Shown: positions 31,795 to 40,182 of the stretch, piece after piece
Layout: each line of letters opens with the position of its first letter
Position numbering within the stretch: the first letter of the stretch is position 1
Assembly: GCF_001942345.1 (NCBI RefSeq)
Contig: NZ_MKKI01000003.1
Span: 62,001 to 126,000, forward strand
Reading direction: 5' to 3'
DNA length: 64,000 nucleotides
DNA from: Corynebacterium sp. CNJ-954
Lineage (GTDB): Bacteria > Actinomycetota > Actinomycetes > Mycobacteriales > Mycobacteriaceae
Translations under genes and position numbers: made by a program
Notes under the pieces: generated by a model
What the model was told of the DNA's origin: nothing
The model's database searches: none
Seen by the model: only the letters and a program-made list of their open reading frames with translations

Positions 31795-32007
31795 ATGCCT
31801 GACGCTTATATTGATGGTGGGTTCGCCGAACCGGGACAGTTCACGAAACAAGATTACCCCCAGGAGCCTGGCGGAGGATTAGTTAGTCGCGAAACGCTGG
31901 TGCGGTGGGCAAAGGTGTCCACTGCGCTCGAGGATGAGTTTCGCGCCGCACTGGCCCGAGCTAAGGCCAACTGGGCCGAGACTGAACGCCGTTTGGCGTC
32001 ACAATGA
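31795..32007 (+). CDS. Small hypothetical protein
   Basis: 70 residues from ATG 31795 (GAGGAG upstream), first protein gene after the tRNA cluster. C-terminal half is an Ala/Arg/Glu helix. No family recognised. Confidence 0.58.
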   Translation: MPDAYIDGGFAEPGQFTKQDYPQEPGGGLVSRETLVRWAKVSTALEDEFRAALARAKANWAETERRLASQ

Positions 32008-32198
32008 CATCTATACCGAATGATGTTCTAGACCGCATCCAGGCATGGCGCGCCCTGTCGGAGGAAGAGCGAACCGAACGTCTCCGCCGGTGCGTTGTTG
32101 GCGAGGTTGTCGGCAACATGCGGATGGAAGGCCAGCCGGTCTCGAAAGAATGGCTACACTCCGCGCGTCCAGTCGGATTGAACGTTCACCGGGATTGA
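32004..32198 (+). CDS. Small hypothetical protein
   Basis: 64 residues with ATGA overlap. Charged helix with RIQAWRALSEEERTERLRRC, then a turn and Trp-containing end. No family recognised. Confidence 0.55.
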   Translation: MTSIPNDVLDRIQAWRALSEEERTERLRRCVVGEVVGNMRMEGQPVSKEWLHSARPVGLNVHRD

Positions 32199-32247
32199 AC
32201 ATGTCACCATACGGGGACATCATGAAAAGTCGTCGAACGGAGACACG

Positions 32248-32439
32248 ATGAGCCGGGACTACAGGGACAAACGCGGCGGGCACGACTCAGGACGCTGGTG
32301 GCTCAAAGCCGACAACGAATGGGTCCGGTTCAAGAAACGACAATGCCGGAGGGACGCCCGCGCAAAAGCGAAAGACAACCTCCGGCACGGACGCGAACCA
32401 CAACCCCGGTACGGGATTGAACGAGAATACATCGACTAG
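32248..32439 (+). CDS. Small basic hypothetical protein
   Basis: 63 residues, strongly basic (RFKKRQCRRDARAKAKDNLRHGR), probably nucleic-acid binding. Its N terminus MSRDYRDK resembles MSHDYRHN at 33661, and both are Arg/Lys/His rich, so they may be related. Converges on the Lsr2-like gene by a 4-base overlap. Confidence 0.55.
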   Translation: MSRDYRDKRGGHDSGRWWLKADNEWVRFKKRQCRRDARAKAKDNLRHGREPQPRYGIEREYID

Positions 32440-32768
32440 CGGTTGTCGTACGCCTCGATGACATCCTTAGCGATCTGCCCCCGCGCAGACACCTCGTAAC
32501 CGTTCTCCTGCGCCCACTCGCGGATCGCCTTGTTCCGCGCCTTATCCGACTGCGACGCACCCTTACGCGGCGTACCACCACGGGTCACCTTACGCGCAGC
32601 CGTGACCCACGGGTCAAGCTCAGTGGCAAGCTTCAGTGAGGACTCATGCGACAGGTCCAGCACATAATCCTTGCCACCGTAAGACAGCTCAACGACCTGC
32701 ACCTGATCCTTAGTCAGAGACTCACCGGTTATGTCATCGGTGTACTCAACAACTTCTCTACGCGCCAT
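32436..32768 (-). CDS. lsr2: Lsr2-like nucleoid-associated protein
   Basis: 110 residues, leftward, AAAGGAG 6 bases before the ATG. N-terminal oligomerisation half (VEYTDDITGES ... VVELSYGGKDYVLDLS) and the C-terminal AT-hook-like DNA-binding half (IREWAQENGYEVSARGQIAKDVIEAY) are both those of Lsr2. Host Lsr2 silences AT-rich foreign DNA in actinobacteria; a phage copy may shape prophage silencing, counter host Lsr2, or repress host genes. It is divergent from nrdI and read against its neighbours, a mark of an accessory gene expressed in the lysogen. Confidence 0.88.
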   Translation of the reverse strand: MARREVVEYTDDITGESLTKDQVQVVELSYGGKDYVLDLSHESSLKLATELDPWVTAARKVTRGGTPRKGASQSDKARNKAIREWAQENGYEVSARGQIAKDVIEAYDNR

Positions 32769-32813
32769 AGTGCGCTCCTTTCATCGGGGGATGAAACACA
32801 CACTACACGGGGG

Positions 32814-33233
32814 GTGAGCGATGTGCGGCCAAGAATCCACTACTGGAGTAGCAACAGCCGGAACACGGCAGCACTCGCAGGAAAACTCACCACCCCCACC
32901 ATCCGCCTAGGCGACGACACCATAGACGACTACACCGTCCTAATGACACCGACGTATGAGATGCCGAGGCAAGGTGACTTCATCCCACGGGCTGTGCGCT
33001 CATGGCTGGGACGCAACGGGCAGTGGGTTATCGGGGTAATCGGCACAGGCAACCGATCGTTCGGCTGCACCTTCTGTCAAGCAGCACACGACATAGCCGA
33101 CGCACTACACGTCCCCGTCCTCTACCGCTGCGAACTCATGGGCGCACCAGCAGACATAGCCGCGATAGACACCGGTCTTAGACAGCACTGGAAGTACCTA
33201 CAACACCTCAGACACCCCAGCCCAACAACATGA
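32814..33233 (+). CDS. nrdI: NrdI-like flavodoxin
   Basis: 139 residues from GTG 32814. Flavodoxin-type protein that helps assemble the metal-radical cofactor of class Ib ribonucleotide reductase. Family landmarks are IHYWSSNSRNT (FMN phosphate loop), VLMTPTYEM and GVIGTGNRSFGCTFC followed by VPVLYRCELMGAPAD. Encoded far from nrdE and nrdH and divergent from the Lsr2-like gene. Cofactor partner NrdF is not in the window. Confidence 0.88.
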   Translation: MSDVRPRIHYWSSNSRNTAALAGKLTTPTIRLGDDTIDDYTVLMTPTYEMPRQGDFIPRAVRSWLGRNGQWVIGVIGTGNRSFGCTFCQAAHDIADALHVPVLYRCELMGAPADIAAIDTGLRQHWKYLQHLRHPSPTT

Positions 33234-33310
33234 CCCCTATAGGAAAGACCCCGCCCCATGAGCGAGGTAGCCCACCTACTGAACATCACCACCCCATAGG
33301 AGGAACCCCC

Positions 33311-33664
33311 ATGCCGTACACCGTCCACACCCTAGACGGCCAGGCCCATACCTACCACGACCCCTGCATTGCCAACCTCACGGATGCCGGGCTACTAGCC
33401 CTGCATGAGGATGCGACGTACGACGAGGACTACGGCAGGCCAGTGTTCGGCCCCCTACTTGCTGCCTACCCCGCAGGACAGTGGACGCACTACCACGTGG
33501 AGCCAGCACCGTACGAGACGGATGCACAGGCAAGCGAGGACACGGACGAGGCGCGGCGATGGAACGAGGTGCAAGTCAGCGCGACAGCGGAAGCCGTAGA
33601 CAAATGGAAAGCGATGTACCAACGACACCTCGACGCAGGACGTAAGGCAGCCGCAGCACAGTGA
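33311..33664 (+). CDS. Hypothetical protein
   Basis: 117 residues from ATG 33311 (AGGAGG upstream). Acidic, aromatic N-terminal two-thirds; basic Ala-rich C-terminal helix. No family recognised. Confidence 0.57.
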   Translation: MPYTVHTLDGQAHTYHDPCIANLTDAGLLALHEDATYDEDYGRPVFGPLLAAYPAGQWTHYHVEPAPYETDAQASEDTDEARRWNEVQVSATAEAVDKWKAMYQRHLDAGRKAAAAQ

Positions 33665-33804
33665 GCCACGACTACCGACACAACCTCGACCACGACAACG
33701 AACCACGCGAACACATCAAACAACAACGCAAAACCAGACGCTACGACGAACGCCACAAACTACGCAACTGGCAACACCTAGACCACGACACCGCATGGGA
33801 CTAG
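33661..33804 (+). CDS. Small basic hypothetical protein
   Basis: 47 residues from GTG 33661, overlapping the previous stop. His/Arg/Asp-rich (DYRHNLDHDNEPREHIKQQR). Resembles the basic protein at 32248. Function unknown. Confidence 0.48.
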   Translation: MSHDYRHNLDHDNEPREHIKQQRKTRRYDERHKLRNWQHLDHDTAWD

Positions 33805-33895
33805 AAGCCAGCGAGAGACAGCAGTCAACGCGATAGAAGCACGAAGCGTGACGAACAAAGAACAATCAAACAAGTAGGGAAGCGAGGTGCAGCAC

Positions 33896-34174
33896 ATGGC
33901 ATGGACCAACGGACCATCACGCACCTCCACAACCCACTGGAAACAACTTCGGGCAAAAGCCAAACGACAACTCGACTACAGGTGCCAACACTGCGGGGCA
34001 GAGGAACACCTCGAACTCGACCACATAGTCAACACGGCACGCGGAGGGCAAGACACACTCGACAACGTGCAATGGCTATGCAAAAGGTGTCACGGGCGCA
34101 AAACCCAACAGGAAGCCACCCGCGCAAAAAACGCATGGCGACGGCAACCCGAGGTGCCCCCATGGGAACAATGA
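33896..34174 (+). CDS. HNH endonuclease of the packaging module
   Basis: 92 residues from ATG 33896 (GAGG upstream; GTG 33887 possible). Compact HNH enzyme: CQHCGAEEHLELDHIVNTARGG then NVQWLCKRCHGRKT, with four zinc-binding Cys and the His-Asn-His catalytic set. Such a protein encoded just before the terminases is needed for cleavage of cos ends in many HK97-like phages, so this one probably helps the terminase rather than homing. Confidence 0.87.
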   Translation: MAWTNGPSRTSTTHWKQLRAKAKRQLDYRCQHCGAEEHLELDHIVNTARGGQDTLDNVQWLCKRCHGRKTQQEATRAKNAWRRQPEVPPWEQ

Positions 34175-34368
34175 CACACCCCCACAGACAAACGGAAACC
34201 GCCCACAACACCTGAACGGTTCGAGTAGAGGAGGGGACTACTCGAATCAAGTAAGGGTGGGGTAACTCCCCTCCCGCCTGGCGGCGCGGGGCACGGTTGG
34301 CATAGGCGTTATTCATAAGTACGGGTCTGGGGATTATGTAATCCAATAATTGAGGGGGTGTTTTTCCT
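34175..34368. other. Non-coding region before terminase, cos candidate
   Basis: About 190 bases between HNH and small terminase genes without a frame. It contains a perfect nine-pair inverted repeat (TTCGAGTAG 34220-34228, CTACTCGAA 34238-34246) around AGGAGGGGA, a GGGG/CCCC repeat near 34256-34273, and a GC-rich block. Position next to HNH and terS is the usual place of cos in phages with 3' overhangs; the cut site itself cannot be seen. Confidence 0.45.
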
Positions 34369-34812
34369 ATGGCTGGTCATGGTCCTCCACCGAGGGGGAA
34401 TGCGATTCGTAGGAATAAAGAGTCGCAGGCGTTGCATGTTGTAGAGGTTGAGCCGGGGGTTCAGCCCTCGCTTGAGGATCTTGTGGGGGATGTGAACCCG
34501 GTGACGGGGGAGCCGTTTACTCCTATGACTTTGAGGTTTTGGGAGGAGTTGTCGGAGTTTGCGACGTTGGGTCTCCTGCTGGATGCTCAGTGGTCGTTGT
34601 TGGCGCGGGCGATGGTTCTGGATGATGCGGTGATGCGGGGCGAGGCTAAGTGGGCGGCTGAGGCTCGTTTGCAGATGGCTAAGTTCGGGATTGCTCCGGA
34701 TGATGTTTTGCGGATGCGTGTGCAGATTGTTCAGGCTGATGAGGCTGAGGCTAAGTCCGAGGTGGCTTCGGGCGCTTCGGCGGGGAGGCGTGGTATTCGC
34801 GCTGTGAAGTAG
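34369..34812 (+). CDS. terS: Terminase small subunit
   Basis: 147 residues. Recognised by place and style: a basic Pro/Gly-rich N terminus, acidic PSLEDLVGDVNPVTGEPFTPMTLRFWEELSEF, then helices ending in a basic tail. Small terminases bind the packaging site and hand DNA to the large subunit. No clear N-terminal helix-turn-helix, so exact subfamily is open. Confidence 0.75.
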   Translation: MAGHGPPPRGNAIRRNKESQALHVVEVEPGVQPSLEDLVGDVNPVTGEPFTPMTLRFWEELSEFATLGLLLDAQWSLLARAMVLDDAVMRGEAKWAAEARLQMAKFGIAPDDVLRMRVQIVQADEAEAKSEVASGASAGRRGIRAVK

Positions 34813-34823
34813 GGGGTGTGGTT

Positions 34824-35447
34824 ATGGCCTTTTCGGAGGCGAGAGTCTGCCCCGGGTGCGAGAAGGATTTTACGGCGAAGGCGCACAATTCCATATACTG
34901 TTCCACCGCATGCCGTAGGTGGAAGCAGAATGGGCACGATGGTCCGAGAGTGCTCGAAACGGTGTGTAGAGAATGTTCCGGCCCGATCAATTCGCCACGA
35001 TCAGGAAAAGTATTCTGTGGTAAGAAATGCAAGCTTCGGTCTTCTGAGAAGCGCCGTGTCAGGGACGATGCTGCGCGGTATCTAAAAGAGAGGGGTAAGC
35101 GTCTGGCGGATGCTAGGGCTTACGCGCGAGCTAATCCTCACGTCGGCCAGGCGGCGAAACGCCGTAGACGAGCGTCGATCTTGGCGAATGGCTCATATAA
35201 GTTCACGGGGAAAGACTGGAAGCGTTGCATGGATCGACATGGAAACAGGTGCTTCTATTGTGGCGACTCTGGACAACTTTCGATGGATCATGTTGTCCCC
35301 GTAGTCCGTGGCGGATCTCATGGGGCCGGAAATATTGTTCCAGCATGCATTTCGTGCAATTGCCATAAGCAGGGCCGTTTCGTTGCCGAGTGGCGACATG
35401 GGAAAAAGAGGGGAGGTGTTGCCACTAATGCCGTTCAAGCCGTCTGA
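34824..35447 (+). CDS. HNH homing-type endonuclease between terminase genes
   Basis: 207 residues from ATG 34824. Two Cys-rich zinc segments come first (VCPGCEKDF...CSTACRRW and CRECSGPI...CGKKCK), a basic linker, then an HNH core (CFYCGDSGQLSMDHVVPVVRGGSHGAGNIVPACISCN). Domain order fits free-standing homing nucleases that invade terminase or capsid regions. It overlaps the terL start by 20 bases and is AT-richer than its neighbours. Confidence 0.82.
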   Translation: MAFSEARVCPGCEKDFTAKAHNSIYCSTACRRWKQNGHDGPRVLETVCRECSGPINSPRSGKVFCGKKCKLRSSEKRRVRDDAARYLKERGKRLADARAYARANPHVGQAAKRRRRASILANGSYKFTGKDWKRCMDRHGNRCFYCGDSGQLSMDHVVPVVRGGSHGAGNIVPACISCNCHKQGRFVAEWRHGKKRGGVATNAVQAV

Positions 35448-37118
35448 GCCGGGGGAGTTCCCTACTTTGGGCCATGATGTTGCGGAGTGGATGACCTACT
35501 ATCTCGCGCAGCCTGATCGTGCCTCCTACGAGCCTTTTAGGCCGTATGACGAGCAGTACGAGTTCCTTCTCCGGTTCTACGAGCTTGATCCCCACACGGG
35601 GAAGCGGAAGATCCAACGAGGACTGTTGGGCCGACCGCGCGGCTGGGGTTAGGCAAGTCTCCGTTCTCTGCGGCGTTGTGTGCGGCTGAGGGGCTTGGCC
35701 CGGTCCTGTTCTCCCACTGGGATGAGGATGGTCGCCCGGTGGGTAAGCCGTGGGCGGCTGTGCGGACGCCGTTGATTCAGATTGCGGCGGTGTCTGAGCA
35801 GCAGACGATGAACACGTTCGAGCCGCTGTTGGAGATGCTGCGGGAGTCGCCTCGTATCGCGGATGATTACCCGTCGCTGCAGGCTTACGACACTCAGGTG
35901 GTTCTTCCTCGTGGCCGGATCGAGCAGGTCACTGCTTCGCCTCGTTCGGTGAAGGGCGCTCGTGCTGTGTTCGCCGTGATGGACCAGACGGAGGAGTGGG
36001 TTCGGTCGAATCATGGCACGAAGTTGGCTCAGGTGATGCGTGCGAACGCGGCGAAGGTCGGCGGTGCGGTGTTGGAGACGCCGAATGCGTTTATCCCGGG
36101 TGAGGAGTCGGTGGCTGAGGCTGCGGCTGCTGAGTGGGATGCCATTGTGGCGGGTACGACACCGAACAAGTCGTTGTATCGCGATCATCGTGAGGCCCCT
36201 GCGGATACGGACATGTGGGATCGGGAGTCGTTGATCCATGGTCTTCGTGTGGCTTACGGGTGCTCTTCTGGGCACCCTGACGGTTGCCTGGTCCACCCGG
36301 AGGGGCATGATCCTGCTGCTCCGGAGCACGGTCACGTTGATCTTGATTCGATCATCAATACGATGTGGACGAAGGGGCAGGACGCACAGCAGTCGCGTTC
36401 GGACTTCCTGAACCAGATTACCCATGCTTCGGATGCTTGGCTGTCTCAGCCGGAGTGGTCGGCGTGTGAGGATCGAGAGAAGGTTGTTGCCCCGGGGGAC
36501 ACTATCGTCCTGGGGTTCGATGGTTCCCGTGGCCGTGTCCGTGGTAATGCGGATGCTACGGCGCTCGTGGGGATGCGCGTGGAGGATCGGCATTTGTTCG
36601 AGATCCGGGTGTGGGAGCCGCGCGAGGGGGATCGTGATTGGTCGCCTAACGCCACGGAGGTTGACGCGGAGGTTCGTGCGGCTTTCGCCCGGTACAAGGT
36701 GGTTGGTTTCTACGCTGACCCTTCCGGGTGGCAGACGCATGTTGCCCAGTGGGAGGCGGCGTTCGGTCGGAAGTTGAAGATTAAGGCTTCTGGCAATGAG
36801 CCTATTTCGATGTGGCCTCGGGGTAAAAACTCGAAGGTCACCCATATTACTGAAGCGTTCCATCAGGCGGTTGTCGATGGAGAGGTTTCACATGATGGTG
36901 GGCCGAATCTCCGGCGTCATGTGTTGAACGCTCGTCGGCGTAAGAGTCGCGGCGGGGGTTATTTGTTGTACAAGGAGTATCCGGAGTCACCGTCGAAGAT
37001 TGATGCTGCGTATGCGGCGATCATGGCTTTTCAGGCGTGTATGGATGCTCAGTCTAAGCGTATTGGTTCGGGTAGGAAGCGGTCTGGGGATGGTCCGCGG
37101 ATGATGATTCTGAAGTAG
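35428..37118 (+). pseudogene. terL: Terminase large subunit, frameshifted at Walker A
   Basis: Reading from ATG 35428 ends at TAG 35650 just after GLLGRPRGWG; the rest continues from 35653 one frame over as KSPFSAALCAAEGLGPVLF to 37118. One extra G in the G4 run 35645-35648 would give GWGLGKSP and a full terminase of about 563 residues with ATPase and C-terminal nuclease domains (IVLGFDGSRGR, DPSGWQTHV). The enzyme pumps DNA into the head; as written no packaging motor could be made. Sequence error or a genuine lesion that would make the prophage defective. Confidence 0.85.
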
Positions 37119-37130
37119 AGGGGGTGGCTT

Positions 37131-38708
37131 GTGGCCGGTTTCGATGAGGGGGCTGTTGCTGATGTTGCTCGTTTGCGTCAGGATTTTTCACGGTTCCAGG
37201 GGGCTAATCTTGAGAAGGCCCGTTATTACGACGGGAAGCAGCGGCTGAAGGATCTTGGGATTTCTTTGCCGCCGCAGATGCGGTTTATTGACACGGTGTT
37301 GGGGTGGCCTGGCACGGTTGTTGATGCGTTGGAGGAGCGCCTTGATTTTGAGGGTTGGGATTCTCCTGAGTTGGATGTGGTGTTCCGGTCGAATGATTTG
37401 GATGTGACTGCGCCGACTGCCCATTTGGATGCGCTGATTTTCGGTACGTCGTTCGTCACGGTGACGAGTGGCGACGAGGGGGAGCCGGATGTCCTGGTGA
37501 ATGTGGTTGCTCCGACTGAGATGGTGGTGACGCGGGATAATCGCACGGGGCGTGTGGTTGAGGCGTGTCAGTACATCGAGTCTGATGATGCGAACGGTGA
37601 TGTTCGGGAGCGGGCTATTTTGTTCCGCCCGGACGATACGGTGTGGCTTGAGTTGGGGGCGCAGGGTTGGAAGGTGACTCGTAGGGATGAGCACAGTCTG
37701 GGCCGGGTGCCGGTTGCGCAGTTGGTGAATCGTCCTCGGGCGTCGAAGGTTGGTGGCCGGTCGGAGATCACTCCGGCTGTGCGGTCGCTGACTGATTCAG
37801 CTATGCGAACCCTGGTGGGGGCTGAGGTTGCCCGGGAGTTCTATGCGGTTCCGCAGCGGTGGATGATGGGCGCTCCGGAGTCGTTCTTCCTTGATGAGGA
37901 TGGTAATCCTCGGGGTGCGTGGGACGCGATGATGGGGAAGATCCTTGCTATCGAGCGTGACGAGGATGGTGAGGTTCCGGCTGTTGGTTCGTTCGCGGCG
38001 AACAGTATGTCCCCGTTCTTCGAGCAGTTGCGGGAGCTTGCTAAACAGGTCGCCGCTGAGGGCGCGGTGCCGAACGACTACATGGGCTTCTCGTCGGACG
38101 CTAACCCGTCGTCGGCAGATGCTATTAGGCAGAATGAGAACCGGCTTGTGAAGCGTGCTGAGCGTCGTCAGGCGATGTTCGGCAAGGCGTGGACTGAGGT
38201 TGCTCGTCTGGTGTTGATGGTGCGTGAGGGGCGGTCGTTTGATTCGTTGTCGGATGATGAGTTGATGATCCGCCCGTTGTGGCGGAATGCTTCGACGCCG
38301 ACGAAGGCTGCGGCTATGGACATGCTGACGAAGGGTGTTCAGGTCGGGTTCATCCCTGCTCAGGGCGAGTATGCGATGACGATGATGGGGTTGTCTCCGC
38401 AGGATCGGGAGATGCTTCGTCGGGATCGTGCTGGGGATACTCAGGGCGTGTTGGCTCGTCTGGAGGCGCAGTTGTCGGATGTTGATCCTGCTGCTGATGC
38501 TCTCGTGGGCGGGGATGGTGCGGCCCCTGATTCTTCTGAGCAGGCGGAGCAGGATGCGAAGGTTCTGAAGGCTCGTGCGGATGCTATGGGTGTGATGATT
38601 CGTGCTGGGGTGAAGGCCGAGTCGGCGGCGCGTTTGGCTGGTATTGAGGGTGCGGAGTTCTTGGCTGGCCGTCCTGTCACGCTGAAGTACGCGGACGACG
38701 AGAAGTAG
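37131..38708 (+). CDS. Portal protein
   Basis: 525 residues from GTG 37131. SPP1 Gp6-like portal: N-terminal RYYDGKQRLKDLGI, wing and stem domains with PDVLVNVVAPTEMVV and QLVNRPRASKVGGRSEITPAVRSLTDSAMRT, crown region with SSADAIRQNENRLVKRAERRQ. The C-terminal ~90 residues are acidic and helical. Forms the dodecameric DNA gate of the head. Confidence 0.93.
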   Translation: MAGFDEGAVADVARLRQDFSRFQGANLEKARYYDGKQRLKDLGISLPPQMRFIDTVLGWPGTVVDALEERLDFEGWDSPELDVVFRSNDLDVTAPTAHLDALIFGTSFVTVTSGDEGEPDVLVNVVAPTEMVVTRDNRTGRVVEACQYIESDDANGDVRERAILFRPDDTVWLELGAQGWKVTRRDEHSLGRVPVAQLVNRPRASKVGGRSEITPAVRSLTDSAMRTLVGAEVAREFYAVPQRWMMGAPESFFLDEDGNPRGAWDAMMGKILAIERDEDGEVPAVGSFAANSMSPFFEQLRELAKQVAAEGAVPNDYMGFSSDANPSSADAIRQNENRLVKRAERRQAMFGKAWTEVARLVLMVREGRSFDSLSDDELMIRPLWRNASTPTKAAAMDMLTKGVQVGFIPAQGEYAMTMMGLSPQDREMLRRDRAGDTQGVLARLEAQLSDVDPAADALVGGDGAAPDSSEQAEQDAKVLKARADAMGVMIRAGVKAESAARLAGIEGAEFLAGRPVTLKYADDEK

Positions 38709-38711
38709 GGG

Positions 38712-39455
38712 GTGTCTGGGGTGTCTTTGAACGGTGTGGATGAGATTGAGAAGGCGCTCCGGATGCTGTCTAAGGCTAATGCTCGGACGTTCATGCGGTT
38801 GTGGGCGTCGGTGCCGTCGGGGGATCGTCAGCAGATGATCGAGTATTTGACCCCGTTGGTGCAGGATCTCGTGGCTGGGGGGAGTGAGCAGGCGGCGGCG
38901 TTGGCCCTGGAGCAGTTGAATATGCAGCGGGCTGGGGTGGCGTTGCCGACTGTGCTGGCTGATCCGTCTGATCCGGAGGCTGTGGCGGAGTCGTTGCGGT
39001 TCTTGCTGACGTCTCGGGGGATTGATGTTGTCCGCGATGAGGTGTGGGCGATGATCGACCGTCATGTCCTGAATGGCCACCGGCAGACGATGATGTTGTC
39101 TGCGATGGCTGCGGGGAACGGTTATGCGCGGAAACCGGAGCCGGGGGCGTGTTCGTTCTGCATGATGTTGGCGTCTCGGGGTGCGGTGTATGCGTCGAAG
39201 GCTCATGCAACGTCTGTGGGCGCACCGGGGGTTGTTCTGCGGGGGAGCAAGAAGCAGGGCGACCGTTTCCACGACAACTGCCGCTGCGCCGCCGTCGAAG
39301 TGTCTGAGGGCGACGGTCTTCCACCTGAGGCCCTTGAGCTACGCAAGATCTGGGAGAAGACGTTCTACGACGGGGGGAAGCCTATTCTTCCCGCGATTGA
39401 TTTTGAGTCCACTAATGAGAAGTGGAAGGAAGCCGTGAAGGACTTCCGAGTGTGA
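38712..39455 (+). CDS. MuF-like minor capsid/head morphogenesis protein
   Basis: 247 residues from GTG 38712. Helical N-terminal half, then the MuF C-terminal signature PGACSFCMMLASRGAVY...FHDNCRCAAVEV with the paired Cys-x-x-Cys and Cys-x-Cys. Placed between portal and scaffold, as usual. Probably packaged at the portal vertex. The 3' end overlaps a tRNA-like minihelix at 39449. Confidence 0.88.
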   Translation: MSGVSLNGVDEIEKALRMLSKANARTFMRLWASVPSGDRQQMIEYLTPLVQDLVAGGSEQAAALALEQLNMQRAGVALPTVLADPSDPEAVAESLRFLLTSRGIDVVRDEVWAMIDRHVLNGHRQTMMLSAMAAGNGYARKPEPGACSFCMMLASRGAVYASKAHATSVGAPGVVLRGSKKQGDRFHDNCRCAAVEVSEGDGLPPEALELRKIWEKTFYDGGKPILPAIDFESTNEKWKEAVKDFRV

Positions 39456-39488
39456 ATGGTTGATCCGGGTTCGATTCCCGGCGCACTA
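39449..39488 (+). repeat. tRNA acceptor/T-arm minihelix
   Basis: AGTGTG (39449-39454) pairs with CGCACT (39482-39487), and CCGGG-TTCGATT-CCCGG (39465-39481) is a perfect tRNA T arm. The D and anticodon arms are missing, so this is the top half of a tRNA about 40 bases long. May be a remnant of a tRNA gene, an old recombination scar or a processing signal. Confidence 0.45.
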
Positions 39489-39495
39489 CAGCACT

Positions 39496-39527
39496 CCCCA
39501 CCCTTGGCCGCGATGGTCGGGGGTTTT
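39496..39527 (+). terminator. Terminator after head maturation gene
   Basis: CCCCACC pairs with GGT(C)GGGG, one bulged C, followed by TTTT. Weak to moderate intrinsic terminator between the MuF-like and scaffold genes, possibly adjusting expression of the capsid genes downstream. Confidence 0.55.
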
Positions 39528-39579
39528 GTCATGTTTGGGGTGGTGCGGAACGCGATGTTCTAAAGATAAGGAGATTAGC

Positions 39580-40128
39580 ATGTCTGATTCTACTGCTGTT
39601 GAGGGTGCTGCGAATGCGCAGAGTGCCGAAGATGCCGCGAAGTCCGCAGAGGCGTCCTCGAATGAGGCCGCAGCGTCCGTTGAGGCGGCGGGTCTTGGTG
39701 ACGCTGGCAAGAAGGCGCTTGACGCTGAGCGTAAGCGAGCGAATGAGGCGGAGAAGCGGCTGAAGGAAGCCGCTGACCGTATCGCTGAGTTCGAGGACGC
39801 ACAGCGCACCGAGGAGGAGAAGCGACAGCACGAGCTGGAGACGCTTCGGGCGCAGATCGAGGATGAGCGTAAGCAGCGCGAGGCTGTTGAGCGTGACCTT
39901 CTTGTGAAGTCTGTTGCCGCCGAGTACGGCCTCCCGGATGAGCTGGCTGGCCGTCTGGCGGGCGAGGACCGTGAAGCGCTTGTGGAGGACGCGAAGGTTC
40001 TTCAGAAGCTCATGGCACCGTCCGGGCCGCGCAAGCCTGCCCCGGTTCCGGAGGCGGGTACGGCAAACGCTCCTAAGCGGTCCACCGAGCAACAGTTCGC
40101 AGACGCTATCTCCAACGCTTTCGGCTGA
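39580..40128 (+). CDS. Capsid scaffolding protein
   Basis: 182 residues from ATG 39580 (AAGGAG upstream). Highly charged Ala/Glu/Lys helices with a long coiled coil (about residues 40-110), then a short C-terminal region. Composition and place before the major capsid gene identify it as scaffold (DUF4355-like). No protease domain, so maturation protease would have to come from another protein. Confidence 0.87.
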   Translation: MSDSTAVEGAANAQSAEDAAKSAEASSNEAAASVEAAGLGDAGKKALDAERKRANEAEKRLKEAADRIAEFEDAQRTEEEKRQHELETLRAQIEDERKQREAVERDLLVKSVAAEYGLPDELAGRLAGEDREALVEDAKVLQKLMAPSGPRKPAPVPEAGTANAPKRSTEQQFADAISNAFG

Positions 40129-40182
40129 CAAATGCTCAGCCGAGCCACTACCTAAAACACAACACAGATGGGGGGATAGCAC

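Noticed and set aside
32201..32251. 16-codon frame before the basic protein gene
   Set aside because: No ribosome site; too short to support.
35649..36863. 404-codon open frame on the minus strand
   Set aside because: Arg/His/Leu-rich antisense of terL with no ribosome site or recognisable domain.
37797..39272. 491-codon open frame on the minus strand
   Set aside because: Antisense shadow of portal and MuF-like genes with extreme Arg/His content.
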